Shown here piece by piece: positions 1 through 11,225 of a stretch of DNA of 64,000 bases. The notes under the pieces are model-generated. The model was not told where the DNA came from. It made no database searches and worked only from the letters and a program-made list of their open reading frames with translations. A program made the translations under genes and the position numbers. Each line of letters starts with the position of its first letter. The first letter of the stretch is position 1. The DNA comes from Phanerodontia chrysosporium (lineage: Eukaryota > Basidiomycota > Agaricomycetes > Polyporales > Phanerochaetaceae). The stretch is from NCBI GenBank assembly GCA_001910725.1, contig MJGA01000002.1, forward strand, positions 930,001 through 994,000. Direction: 5' to 3'.

Positions 1-57
1 CGTATGTGCCATTGAACGTAACCCTCATACAAATGACGAACAAGCGTATTGGTTTAG

Positions 58-653
58 TTCGCGGCCGTCCGAAACGCGTGGTAAAGTACAGAGCTGGGTA
101 TGATATGTGGACATATGTCGCCGGAGACAAAAGACTACCAGGTGCGAACTTCGCCCTTCTGGCCTTGGTTGAGTATTTGACTGGGTTGCAGTACAATGGA
201 CGTCATGGCTATCACATACGCGCATCCATCCGCCAAGCCTCCAGGTGAGTCTCACTGTGTTCGCGATCGCCCAGGGCCCACCAACCTGTGGTATAGGAAC
301 TCGCAGCAGATCTAGAACGACAGAAGCGGGTCCGTCTCAACGCTGCGTTGATAGAAGCCCGTGACCGTGAAGAAAGACTCCGGGTTGCCGCCGCTAGTAC
401 CACACCTCCGGGGTCTGCTGTCGATCTCTCTGTTGCCCAGCGTGCGCCTCAGCCTGCACAGCCGACCAATTTGGCAGACAACCAAAAGGCTGAGAATCAA
501 GTGCAAGGGCCTGGAGCTAGTCCGATTGTGACGCAAGGATCGTCGCTACACTCTCTGGAACCGCAGCAGACTAAGCAGCCAAAGCTCAGCAAGCCCCCAG
601 CTAGTGACGAACCCCAAGCCTGGGTCCCGCGTGCCGTGCAACGGGGTGCTTGA
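58..653 (+). CDS. Complex I assembly factor, NDUFAF2/mimitin-like (3' part)
   Basis: The gene enters from the left edge. A GTATGT donor at base 2 and an acceptor ending at 57 suggest the window opens inside an intron. Phase-consistent exons are 58-141, 192-244 (a 53-base exon) and 297-653. The spliced protein reads through 'YVAGDKRLP' into 'VQWTSWLSHTRIHPPS' and then 'ELAADLERQKRV'. The order basic-YR-W-GDKRLPxxWxSWLxHTRxxPP is what I know from the NDUFA12/NDUFAF2 (B17.2-like) family, mitochondrial proteins that assist late complex I assembly. The remaining C-terminus is Ala/Pro/Gln-rich and not conserved. Reading straight through without the 142-191 intron gives an unrelated sequence and the wrong phase at the next junction. 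The N-terminus lies outside the window, so length cannot be judged. Confidence 0.72.
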
Positions 654-1041
654 GACTCCACTCGCGGTAAAGTATCATGTCCTGTCCCTCTTGTACTCTC
701 GTCGATACCGTTGTTGCAACCCTCGAAGATCGTCCGTACGCTACACTGTGATATTTATTTTTGTGACACACGGAATGGGTGTAGTGCGAGCAGTCGGCTG
801 CGCGGGGTCGTCAGGCCACCGGAGTGTGAATCGTAACTCAGCCTTGAGAAGAGTGCCGGAAGTATTTGGTGGGAGCGCCAGGGTTGCACGCGGACTCTTA
901 CCGTCATCCAGTGATTCTCAGTCTGGTTTCGGTGGAGAGGCTCTGGAGTCGTCCATCCGCTAGTCGTCTGTCTTCTGTCTTGTCCTATCGGATACAGATA
1001 GCGTCCCTGTCCTCCCTCCGACGCTGCGACCACCGTTGAGC
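654..1041. other. Intergenic spacer
   Basis: This 388-base spacer lies between two genes on the same strand. I see no credible coding exon. It should hold the terminator of the left gene and the promoter and CT-rich leader of the next one (the pyrimidine-rich stretch 970-1040 lies just before the start codon). Confidence 0.6.
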
Positions 1042-2576
1042 ATGCGCCCTCACTTGCTCTCGCTCCTCCTCTTGCCAACGCTGTCCTCGGCGTACTCTTT
1101 CAACTTCGAGAGCACGCCTCGGGAATGTGACGACCTCTCCATCTCTATAACGGGGTCTGGCTCTCCTCCTTACAACCTCCTAATAATCCCTTTCGGCCCT
1201 TCTCCTCTGCCCAATAATACCGAGGTTCGGAAGATTGTCCAACAAAGCTTCAATGGCACCTCGACTTCGTTCCAGCTGAGATACCCCCAAAACTCACAGT
1301 TCGTCGCTGTCCTCAGCGACAGCTCTGGCTTTGGCTCAGGGGGCACGAGCGGCGTCGTGACTGTTTTATCGGGCGGTGGTTCGAGTTGTTACAGCTCGAG
1401 TGTCGTCACATCCCCGCCATGGGTCTACAGCCTGGTCCCGAACAGCCTTACGCAATGTGCAGGCACGCGTATCTGGTGGGCGCAGGATGCGGACGTTCAA
1501 GGGTGTGTCTCTTATTTCCTTCATTTCATGGCAGCTCTGAATTGTTGTAGGACACCATATTTCCAAGGGGTGATCCCTGGTGGACAGTCGTTCTCGGTCC
1601 CCGTTCCCACCAATAATCTCTCTGTAGTTCCCGCTGAAGGCATCGGCTTTACCTGGACCCCGTCCGTGCGCGCAGGAACGACTGTCATCCTTCTTGGAGG
1701 TGACAACCGGGGACCGGGCACTGGCGGCAGTTCCACGTACATCGTTAACTTCGGCGACAACTCTTGTCTTAACGACCAATCGCCCTCTTCAACGCCTGGC
1801 TCCCCCGCAGGTGGTAGCTATCCTACGAGCACGTCTGGTGCGGGTACTGGAGGCGGCTCTGGCAGCGGGTAAGCCTGGTTCGTTGACAGAATTTCGGGAA
1901 TGTGTCTCATCAGCGCAAATTGTCAGACATCACACGGACGTCGGTGCAATCGTTGGTGGGTTTTCTGGTACGACGTTTCACAAGCTTCTCGTGCTGATGA
2001 GTCTCCGCAGGTGGGGTCATCGGAGGCGTCGTTGGGGCTATCGCGGTAGCCCTTATCATCCTCTTCTTCGTCCGCCGACACCGTTTCCATCAGCAAAAAC
2101 AGCGGCCTGTGGACCTCCTTCACGAAAACGACGGCAGCAATGATAACCTCCCCCAGTTCTACCGACCCGAACCTTTTGTCGTTCCCGAGCCTACTGCACC
2201 ATCAACGGCGGGAGGCTCAGCTCCCGAGACCCGTGCGGCGACAGAAACCCGACCCAGTCTCGACAATCGCAACTCGCACTATTCGACTCACACCACAGAG
2301 CAAGTCATGTCCGTTCGCTCGGCTACGCCTGATCAGTCCCAGGCGGCGTCCACATCGGCGTACACGTCGACGTACATGCGCAAGTCGCCTGCGCCTCCGA
2401 GTTTCCGGCCCGTCAACATCGTGCAGCACGAAGATGCCGGGCCTAGTGCAGATATGACCGAACAGGAGCCTGAGACGATTGAGCTCCCTCCCGCTTACAC
2501 GAACATACGACCCATCGCCCCACCGCCGCCACCGCCACCTCCACCGCCGGCGGAAGAAGTCACCTCCGCTTCGTAA
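1042..2576 (+). CDS. Secreted-type single-pass membrane protein with Ser/Gly-rich stalk and proline-rich PPAY tail
   Basis: Exons by splice phase are 1042-1502, 1551-1868, 1927-1955 (29-base microexon) and 2011-2576, giving about 457 residues. The order is: signal peptide (MRPHLLSLLLLPTLSSAYS); two extracellular beta-rich-looking segments with N-glycosylation sites (NNT, NGT, NLS) and paired cysteines; a Ser/Gly/Thr stalk; one TM helix (GAIAVALIILFFV) preceded by GxxxG-like glycines; a basic stop-transfer (RRHRFHQQK); and a disordered cytoplasmic tail ending in a PPAY motif and a run of ten prolines. Wall-sensor-like proteins of this plan are common in Agaricomycetes, but I do not know a named function. 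The ATG at 1042 is chosen because it starts the signal peptide. The 48-base intron 1503-1550 is a multiple of three and has no stop, so it could be retained. The tail motifs suggest binding to WW or SH3 domains; that is inference. Confidence 0.78.
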
Positions 2577-2983
2577 CGAGCAGCCGTGCATCGTGAGTCG
2601 CCATGCGGTGTCGTGAAACAATTGCTGAATAGTGGACAGTGCCACCTGGTCGAAGTCTATGCTGGCAACATCTGAGGCATGCGTCACTCTTTCTTCGCCG
2701 CACGGACGCTTCATTCGCTTCATTCGCTCCGTCCACTGGTAGCGTGGATAGTTTGAGACTAACTGGATTATGTCGGACAGGACTCTCATCGTTGTTAATT
2801 TTCTTCATAGGTACCTTCGTTCACGGACACTTCACTCGTGCATTACTTATCGTTTAACATTACGCTTTCATATATCCACCGCAATCATTTACCTGACACC
2901 TTACACTACATGTAATCGCCGACCGTGCGGTTTGTTGAATTAACAACTCTTCACACGACATGCCCCTAGTCCGAGCAGTCCCC
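2577..2983. other. Convergent intergenic region
   Basis: This is the shared 3' flank of two convergent genes. It is AT-richer than its surroundings and shows no supported gene. If the PPR-like gene is not spliced near its end, its unspliced frame would extend into this region to 2860. Confidence 0.5.
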
Positions 2984-5136
2984 TTACCCGTCGAATAGAC
3001 AACATGCCAACAATAACAAGTACATGCATGGAGTAAGTGGTCTGTCGTTCGACGATCTATGTGCTCGCGGGAGGAGTCCGCCCGTTCGGTGCGTGCTGCA
3101 CTAGAAGTCAGATATCTTCGTAGCTGTGGTGAAAAAGTCGTGATACTTACCTCGTTGAGACGTCTATACAAGACACGCAAAACCTTGTCAATTTCTTCGT
3201 CAGAGCCAGGTCGATACCTCATTCGCCGACACAGATATTTGGCAAGGTACGCAGCATCAGAGTAGCGGTGGTTCCGCATCATGAACGAGATACCGTCGCG
3301 GTACCCCCTGAGCAGAACCATCCGATACTCGAGTCTCGCGTCCTTGTCTAGCCTCTGCAAAAGCGACGCCAATAATCTGCCGTTCCCCCCATTCGCAAAA
3401 GTCCGCGCTATGGTCGAAACATCGGAACGAGTGGGTCTCCATCCCATCCGGTACATCCCGCGCCACGACTTTAGAATTCGCCTGATATGCCTGGTTTCCG
3501 CGTATGCTCGTAGAAAGAGGCGGAAATGATCGGCGGCATAAGGGAATGGCGTATCGACGGGACGCTTTGCGGAAATATCGGTGAGACCCTTTCTTTCCTT
3601 GCGTATAAGGCCGGATGGTTTGTGCGTTGGGTTGCGTATGTACTCTCGTCTATCTCTGGCCGACATGAAGCGCGAGACTAACTCTGCGTAGACCTTTCCA
3701 ATCTGACCAGGCTTCAGAATCATGACGAGGGTGTGCCACAAAAGCAGGGAAACTTGAGGGGATGGCCATATCTTCTCGATAGAATCCTCTTCATGGAAGG
3801 TGGGCAGCGCGTCGGGATGCCGATGGCCGCGAGCTATGGTGGCTAATATCTCCCTCACGGCTCTGGGGAGATCCAACTTATGGAAGAGTTCGTTGAAGAC
3901 TCTGAATGCTGCTTCCTCCTGTCGCGCGCGCAGGTAGTATTTGATCTCTACGCTCGCCCAATAGTTGATGGCGTTTGCACGATGTCGGTGCGCTTTGAAG
4001 AGGGAGAAGAGCTTAAGATAGGTGGTGTGATCTTTGTGCTGCACACATTGATGGATGAAATCGCGAAGGACTTGTCGGGATGGCATATGCCCCTTGGCGA
4101 GAGCTGAGGTTGCCCTGCGCAGGAGGAGGGATCGGGGAAGGATGGGGAGTGTACGCTCTGAGGAGGCGGACGGTTGTGAGCGTCCAAGAACTGCCGTCAA
4201 CTCGCTCTTCACGAGTGCCCTGGCATCGACCTGATCGGCGTCGCGAAGATGGGAAAGCAGAAAGCGAAGCGTGAAGGCGTTGACGACGTATCCTTGACGT
4301 TTTGCATCGCGCAAGAGATCTACGGCGTCACGACCGTGGCCCTCAAGACAGAGAGTACGGATAGCTAGGCCATAAGCGCGCTTTATGGTGTGCATATTCT
4401 GCCTCCGGCCCTTCAGAGCGCGGTCCGCAGCGGCAAAAGCAGCCATGAAGGCGGTCAAGACATGTGGTGGATCACATCTTGCCATGTATGGGATAACAGC
4501 AGGATAGATAGTGCTCGCACGGCCCATATGAGCAGCCTTCAACGCACTGCGCTGACATGCGGCCGAACGCGGCGAGTTACCCGTCCAAACGGAGGATTGG
4601 AAGAACGGGTCGTCTCGAACAGCCTGGTTCGCGGGGACAAGCGCCGCCCAGAGGTTGAAGCAATGGATGTGCTTCGTACTGTTGCGCCTGTAGTAGCGAC
4701 GGAGGGCATCGACGGCGGCGTCCATGTAGCAGGGATCTTGCTTGATGGCAATTCCCAATGCATCAAGGGACTTCTTGACCTTGAGAGCAGTGGAAAAGTC
4801 ATCGTTCTTGACGAGCTGGGCGAGAGCATCAGAGGAGTTCTGCGGTGTCGAAGTAGATGGGGCAGAGACAGGGTCTTGCTCTGCGTAGTCTTCCGTTGCG
4901 TCCTCGAAGATCGATCTATCCCATCCAGAAGAGGGCGTAACTTGCTGCGACATGGCAATCATGGAAGGAGGAATAGCGTCTATGGAGTCTAGGGATAGGG
5001 AGCTGGCGAAATTCTTGCCGGACGCGAAAAGACGCGGTACGATGCGAGGATGCCATGTCGGAAATGACGGTCTATTAGCGTTACGGAAAAGGCGGGTTAT
5101 CGCAAACGGGTTGTATGTTAGCATCCATGATGCCAT
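2984..5136 (-). CDS. Mitochondrial PPR-like protein
   Basis: The gene is almost entirely one long open frame. The ATG at 5136 is chosen because it opens a typical mitochondrial presequence ([20 protein letters not shown], rich in Arg/Ser and amphipathic, few acids); the open frame upstream begins with a GTG only. The body is a long alpha-helical repeat protein, with helix-turn-helix units such as '[19 protein letters not shown]' and '[20 protein letters not shown]', resembling pentatricopeptide repeats spaced about 35 residues apart. Such proteins bind organellar RNA; the specific target is unknown. Near the 3' end a GTAAGT donor allows a 50-base intron (about 3099-3148) that gives a short hydrophobic C-terminus ending at 2984; unspliced, the frame runs to 2860. 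It is divergent from the SWI3-type gene, with about 250 bases of shared promoter. Confidence 0.7.
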
Positions 5137-5386
5137 GGAACCGGAGGCCAAGCTCCAGCCCTCATACGAGAGTAGTGGATGCGACTGGATGGGCGGGAGA
5201 GCTGCGGCTTGGGCTTTGTTTTGCCTGTTGACCAGCGGTTTAGTCTTTGTTCCCACGGTCAGAAACTCGACGCGTCATGGACTTACCGCGAGTAAGCAAG
5301 CACTCTTACTGTTGTTTCTTCCACTCGCACTTCGATCACGTCCAACTCGCACTTGCCACAGGCGGGACCCAGACACTCGCGGCACC

Positions 5387-7601
5387 ATGTCCTCGCCGAA
5401 GCGAAGCGGTTCTCCCTCTCCCTCGTCTTCAGATGCAAAACGCATTCGTCTGACTGTTCCACAACATTCACAAGGCGCGACCCCTGTCGATCCTGAAAAC
5501 GCACCGGGAAAACGGAGCGAACTCGAACCAATCCAAGGCGGAGACATTGGCAACTTGCCGCCAACTGACACCTCAGTCGCGCCGTCGGATTCTGCACCTG
5601 GTCCGGCTGTGCCACCAACGATACGTCAGCTGAAGGCCGATGATGGTGAAGATGGTGGAGACGTGTCTATGGCGGAGGGAGGGGACGCCGCCGAAGAGGA
5701 TGCTGAGTCTGGAGATGAGAACGATGAGGAGGACCCCGCCCAGCTGGAGGCAACACGGGTCAAGCTCGAAGAGCAGGCACGAAAGTACCTTGCAGCCCAG
5801 ACGCATGAAGTTATAATACCCTCTTATGCTGCATGGTTCGACATGTCCAAGATCCACCCCGTTGAAAGACGCGCACTCCCTGAGTTCTTCAACTCACGGA
5901 ATAGGTCGAAGACTCCAGCTATATACAAGGACTACCGCGACTTCATGATCAACACCTACAGGCTAAGGCCCACAGAGTATTTGACCGTTACTGCCTGCCG
6001 AAGGAATCTGGCAGGAGATGTCTGCGCTATCATGCGTGTCCATGCCTTCCTGGAGCAATGGGGGCTCATCAACTATCAGGTGCGTTCCCCACTCTCATAT
6101 GTATTGCCATTTGCTTATTCTTCCTCTGTAGATTGATCCAGAGCAGCGACCGGCTGCGTTGGCTCCCCCGTTCACCGGCCACTTCCGAGTAATTCTTGAC
6201 ACTCCCCGCGGTCTTCAATCCCTTCACCCTGGTACGAAGCCTTCCAACAACCCCAACCAGCCAGCGGTGAACGGGGCAGTCAAGGCTCAGCCGAGCACCC
6301 CTGCCTCCCTCGAGCTGCGCTCCTCCATTTACCAAACTACGGCTAAAGCCTCCCGGCAAGTCAGTCCCGAGGAGGCCAAGGCACTGACGAACGGGGCGAC
6401 GGGCGAGTCGAGCTCTCACATCGTCAAACACCAGTGTGATACCTGCGGAGTTGATTGCACCCCCGTACGCTACCATTCTCTGAAGGTCAAGAACTTCGAG
6501 TTATGCCCGCCGTGCTACCTGGACGGTCGTTTCCCTACAACGATGTTCAGTGGCGACTTCGTCAAGCTGACGCAGGCGCAGGGAGCGAATGGCGTTCACC
6601 ACGGCTCCGGTACAGACGCGGACGACGACTGGTCAGATCAGGAGATCCTGCGCTTGTTGGAAGGTGTTGAGATGTATGACGACGATTGGTCAGAGATCGA
6701 ACGCCACGTTGGATCTCGTTCTGCGCAGCAGTGTATCCGCAAGTTCCTTCAGCTTCCTATCGAAGACCCGTACATCGCGACAGAAGGAAACATGGGCCCC
6801 CTGCGGTACGCCAGAGTCCCGTTCGAACAGGCAGACAATCCTGTCATGAGCGTGGTCGCATTCCTTGCCGGTGTCGTCGGCCCAGGTGTCGCTGCAGAAG
6901 CCGCGAAGACAGCTCTGCACGAGCTGACCGATGGCGACAAGAAGGAGACGTCTGATAGCACGACGGGGGAAACGCAGACGCAAGAAACAAAGGAGGGCGC
7001 AGGATCGACCGCAGTGGAGACCGCGGAGAAGTCGGAAGACAAGATGCAGGAGGATGCGCCAACGGAGGGCGAGGCTACGGCTGCACAGCCCTCGGGAGAA
7101 GGCATGGCCGTTGATGGCGAGGTCTCCTCGGAGTCTGCAAAGCCAGTACGAAGCATTCCTCACTCGAAGGTCGTCCGTGCTGCGAATCTTGCCCTCAAGT
7201 CGTCAGCCAAGGCAGCTCGTGAGCTTGCCGAAGCCGAGGATCAGCATATTCGTTCGACCCTCGCGACTGTCATCAAGCTCACCCTTACGAAGCTGGAGCT
7301 CAAGATGTCGCAGTTCGAGGAGCTGGAAGAGCTGCTGGAAGAGGAGCGCAAGAGCCTGGAGAGTGCGCGGATGTCGCTCGTCAATGAGCGGTTAGGTCTG
7401 CGCCGGATGCTGGAGACCGTGAAAGGCGAGTTGGCGAAGAGCCAAGCAGGTATCAGCACACCGGGTGCTCTGGCGGAGGCCGCTAACCAGGCTCAAGAGT
7501 CTCTGGTTGCAAGTGGCGCTCGGGTGTCCGAGGTGCATGGTGTCGCACTTGAAGGAGAGAATGGTCCCATTGATACACCAAACATTGCCAACCTCGGTTG
7601 A
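5387..7601 (+). CDS. SWI/SNF-RSC complex subunit, SWI3/Rsc8/SMARCC type
   Basis: Two exons, 5387-6079 and 6132-7601, encode 720 residues. The N-terminus is disordered with an acidic stretch (about 84-118). A SWIRM domain follows (about 141-231, '[20 protein letters not shown]' ... '[20 protein letters not shown]'). A ZZ-like zinc finger lies at about 331-365 (CDTCG ... CPPCY). A SANT/Myb domain lies at about 396-442 ([18 protein letters not shown] ... [11 protein letters not shown]). A C-terminal coiled coil is seen at about 590-680 (Glu/Leu-rich). SWIRM-ZZ-SANT-coiled coil is the diagnostic order of SWI3/Rsc8, the scaffold dimer of SWI/SNF and RSC remodellers in the nucleus. The start is the first ATG of the open exon downstream of the divergent promoter. 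There are no anomalies: length and order fit the family. Confidence 0.93.
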
Positions 7602-7890
7602 TCTGTCGATGCTATGGATGTAGATTCTTCTCTGTCGTTTTTATGTTATAGCTATAATCTGTCGTGTATTACCCTTGCCCGATAGAATGATTGTGTTTGC
7701 CACATGCATTCCGCGTCTGGGCGCTTGCTTTCCTGGCGCACCTTCTTCAGCACTACCGTGGTCAGTACTGTCCTCGCCTCGTGTAGCTGTTGTGGTTCCA
7801 TATCAGCACCACTTCAACCTTCTTGCTAGCGATCTACGACATTCTGCGTCTCTACGCCATCCTTCGATTGACCAGTACTATCTGTGCTTC

Positions 7891-10449
7891 ATGGAAGTCA
7901 CTGAGCACAAGCACAAACCGCAGGCCAAGCGTACAAAGTCGGGACACATTGAAGATGCTGGTGTCCGAGAGAAGTGCCCTGTAGACTCGCTCCCCTTAGA
8001 GCTCCTTGCCGAAATCTTGTCGTACACAACTCCTCGAGATATACTCGCTCTCGCGCGAACGAGCAAATACTTCTGTGCCACGCTAGTCACCAACCCCGCA
8101 TCGACGTTCATTTGGAAACGAGCACGAGCACGTTATGAACCTGCTATACCTGACCCTACTCCGAATTTAACGGAGCCTGCGTATGCTGCTCTGTTGTTCG
8201 ACGCGGGTGTCTGCGAGGTGAGCCACTGCGCGGTTTGCATTCGATCTACACCCTCACGTATTTTCCCTTTCATAGAAATGCGGCAAGCCAAGTACAAATA
8301 TGTACGCTTCGTTTGCAATGCGAATGCGTTTCTGCCGCGACAATGGCTCGTATACCTCGTGTAGGATGATGTGGATGTGCGTGACCTCCGCCTGGATCGA
8401 TGCTTCGTCTGATTTCATCGCTTGGACAGAAAGTCTAGCCCTGACTGTCTTGTCGTGTCTGGTTACGACAATGAACGCTACACTTCCATCCTTCAATGGA
8501 TTCCCCGCATGGAGTACCGTAATTTCGGTAGGCCTGAACATCCACTTATATGTACTTGATGATCTCACCTCGTGCGATAGGCTTCGTAGACCTATATATC
8601 AACGAGCCTGTGCAAGAGCCAGTTGGTGTAACGGTACGCAGAAAAGACTGGGTCGAAGCTGTAGACGAGTACAATAAGGCCGCGTTGTCGGAGAAGACAA
8701 TGGCGATCTACAACAACAAGAAAAACCTCGCAGCTAAGACCCACGAAGCTAGCATGAAGGTATAGAATATCTACTTACTCTACCATTTGGCGACGTCTCT
8801 AACTCAGTATAGCTTGCAAGAGAGCTTGTTCGATGGCGGAATGGGTGCCTTCGCCGTCAAGAAGTTGCCTTCCAATCCAATATGAAACTGTGAGCATCCC
8901 CGTCTGTATCAGATTCTAGGGCCATGATTCACAGCGTTTCAGAGCGAGAATACTCGCGAAAGCGCACGGATGGGCACTGTGGGATGTTCTGTCAACGAAG
9001 TCCTTCGGTACATTGTATCGAACCAAGAATAAGAGTGCAGAACGTATCGAGCAATCCGGTGGGTGTTGATTGATATTTTGCCGCACCGCCGATAATGATG
9101 CATCTCTCAGAACTCGCCGACCTGGAGGCGAATATCTTTGAAGATATTCAGAAAATGACGGAAACACGGAAGCGGCGGAAGGACGAAAATGAGTACCGTG
9201 AACGCCGCAACGATGTCGCACAGTTGTACGAGAACCTGAAAGATGGGATCAGCCCTATGCCACCCCTGCCCGAGTTTCGCAAGCTCCCGACCGTGCAGCG
9301 GATTCAATATAAGCCACAGGATGCACCAAGCCTGCCATCGCCCAGGAGCTGAAACAATCCAAACTTGCGATACATCTTGTCAAAGAGGAGATCGCACAGT
9401 GGAGCGACGAGGCCAGACGTGCGCTTCATGCTGTCTTGGGCCATAGTGCGTGGGAGTGGGCTGGCTCGGAACAATTAGATCCTGTCGACCGACTCACAGC
9501 GCGGTTCCGATGCAAGAAATGCGACGACAAAGGGCGACTAGACGGCTGGGAAAACATTTCCCTAGATTTCGACGGTGTTTGTCAGCATCTTTGCAAGACG
9601 AGCAAGCAGGAGCGAGCGAACGAACGCTGGCAAGCAGAGAATTTTGTGCCCGACGTTACGGTAAGAGTTTTGGAGCTTTCTCGCATCTTCTTCATTGGCT
9701 GTCGCTCACACTGCTCCGATAAAAGGCCATTGATGTCGTCGAGCGACTTCTTGCACGGCTGGAATGCGCTGCCGACGACGTACGGTCCATTGAGACGGTT
9801 GCCAGTCTTGGTTCCCGGATCATTTGTCTCTCGTGCCAAACGCGCATCCGGATGGACTTTCCCACTCTCGTAAGTCTCATCCTCCGCTGTGCCTCGATGA
9901 AGCTGACTGTACATCTCAGCTGCGCCACTGCTATCGGCACGAGAAGATGCAGCTCGACATCGTACCTGAGCATGCGTCGGCCGACGACAAGCCTTTCGAG
10001 CGCGGCTTACGGGCAAAACTCATCATGCCGAGCGCAGAGGCTGAACGGCAACGCCGTATTTATATCTGTCGCCACTGCCTTCCGTCGGACTCTCGAGTTG
10101 ATCCACCCAATACTGGATCTGTAAAGTGCAGGCTTTCTGCCGCTGAAGAGCAGGACCCTGACGTCGCGCATGCGTCCTCGGAGGTAGACAATGTGACAAG
10201 AAATGCCGCGGAAAGCCACCCACCGAAGCCTGCAAGACGCACCAAAGCGGCCAGACTAGGAGGACGGAAATTGCTCAGCTTCGACGGATTAAGGTCACAT
10301 GCGAAGGATAAGTGAGTCCTCCGAATTGTCCACATGGCGTCCGCTGATCTTGTGACGGCCATAGGCATGGCATAGAGTGGATTGGGGATGAGGATTTTTA
10401 CAGGTTACTTCCAGACAGCACTACGCCCGCGACATTGCCACTTCCGTAG
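7891..10449 (+). CDS. F-box protein with C-terminal zinc-binding motifs
   Basis: This is a multi-exon gene. The start ATG at 7891 opens a short basic N-terminus. An F-box follows (about residues 32-75: VDSLPLELLAEILSYTTPRD ... WKRARARYEPAIPD). Then comes a Cys-containing segment (CGKPSTNMY), a charged helical region (LARELVRWRNGC ... RRKDENEYRERRNDVAQ) and a C-terminal half with several C-x2-C and C/H pairs (RFRCKKCDDKG, IICLSCQTRI, YICRHCLPSD) closing with 'SHAKDK' + 'HGIEWIGDEDFYR'. F-box proteins bind Skp1 in SCF ubiquitin ligases; the substrate is unknown. Introns are small; an apparent frame break near 9340 is explained by a phase-0 intron at 9293-9345. The last intron is about 10312-10364. 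This type is multicopy in Agaricomycetes. Confidence 0.75.
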
Positions 10450-11225
10450 AGCACAGGAGGGCCCCTGTGTCTTACTGTCTCGGGCTTTATGTAGTTTGAT
10501 GTGGTGGTTCATCATATGAAGTCGGCAGTACGTTCGCACTGTTGTCTGTTTCTGCGCTGCCCTTGTGGCTTTGACGGCGATACAATCACCCCCTCGACGC
10601 TTAATGTCTTCTTAGCTTCTTTGATGAGCGTCATAACGAGAGCCCGGGCTGGATCACGAGTTTCCACGAGCGTATGTGTTCCTCCGTGCTACTGAAGGGA
10701 CTGATGTTTCAGCGCCGCTTCCAACCCATCCCGTAAATTCACTGAAGTCTCGGTAGTGACCGCGCGTTGGGGTCTTCCTCCCGTCGTTTGTCCGCGAAGA
10801 ACAAGCCCGTCCTTGCAAGCCTTTCATCTGTGCCGTTGGCGGCGGTCTCTGCCAGCGTTGTTGTTTCGTCTATTCCTGCTCGGTTGTCGCATCAGAAGCC
10901 GCCTCGGGGTCGCGCCTTCTATCGACAATAGCTTCCTGACTATCATGTGAGTGTCCTTGTGCTCCTCTCGCCTTCGCTCGTACAGACAGGCATATGCACT
11001 ACCCAGAATTGGACCCGTCAGAGTCCCGAGTGCCCAACGTCGATGCTTCGATCCTCGTTCGGACGCGCCCATGCAGCGGCAGACTGACTCACAACTGGGG
11101 ACGGATGCAGAGAACCACTAGAGAACCTTGACCATGAGGGGCATATATAACGTCCTCATTCCCGACGGAGGATTGTCGCATCCTCCCTGCCTCACTTCTA
11201 GCGGCAAGAAGGACCCAACGCGAAC
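10450..11225. other. Intergenic region upstream of the mannosidase gene
   Basis: There is no supported coding sequence over about 775 bases. The right half is pyrimidine-rich and ends with a TATA element near 11142, consistent with a strong promoter for the downstream secreted enzyme. Short open frames here lack coding character. Confidence 0.5.
11142..11150 (+). promoter_or_regulatory. TATA box of the GH47 mannosidase gene
   Basis: CATATATAA lies about 80 bases before the ATG at 11226, in a pyrimidine-rich leader. The position and sequence match a fungal core promoter. Confidence 0.5.

Noticed and set aside
9290..9350. Apparent frameshift in the F-box gene
   Set aside because: A phase-0 GT-AG intron of 53 bases (9293-9345) joins 'EFRKLPT' to 'ELKQSKLAIHL' cleanly, so no base is missing.
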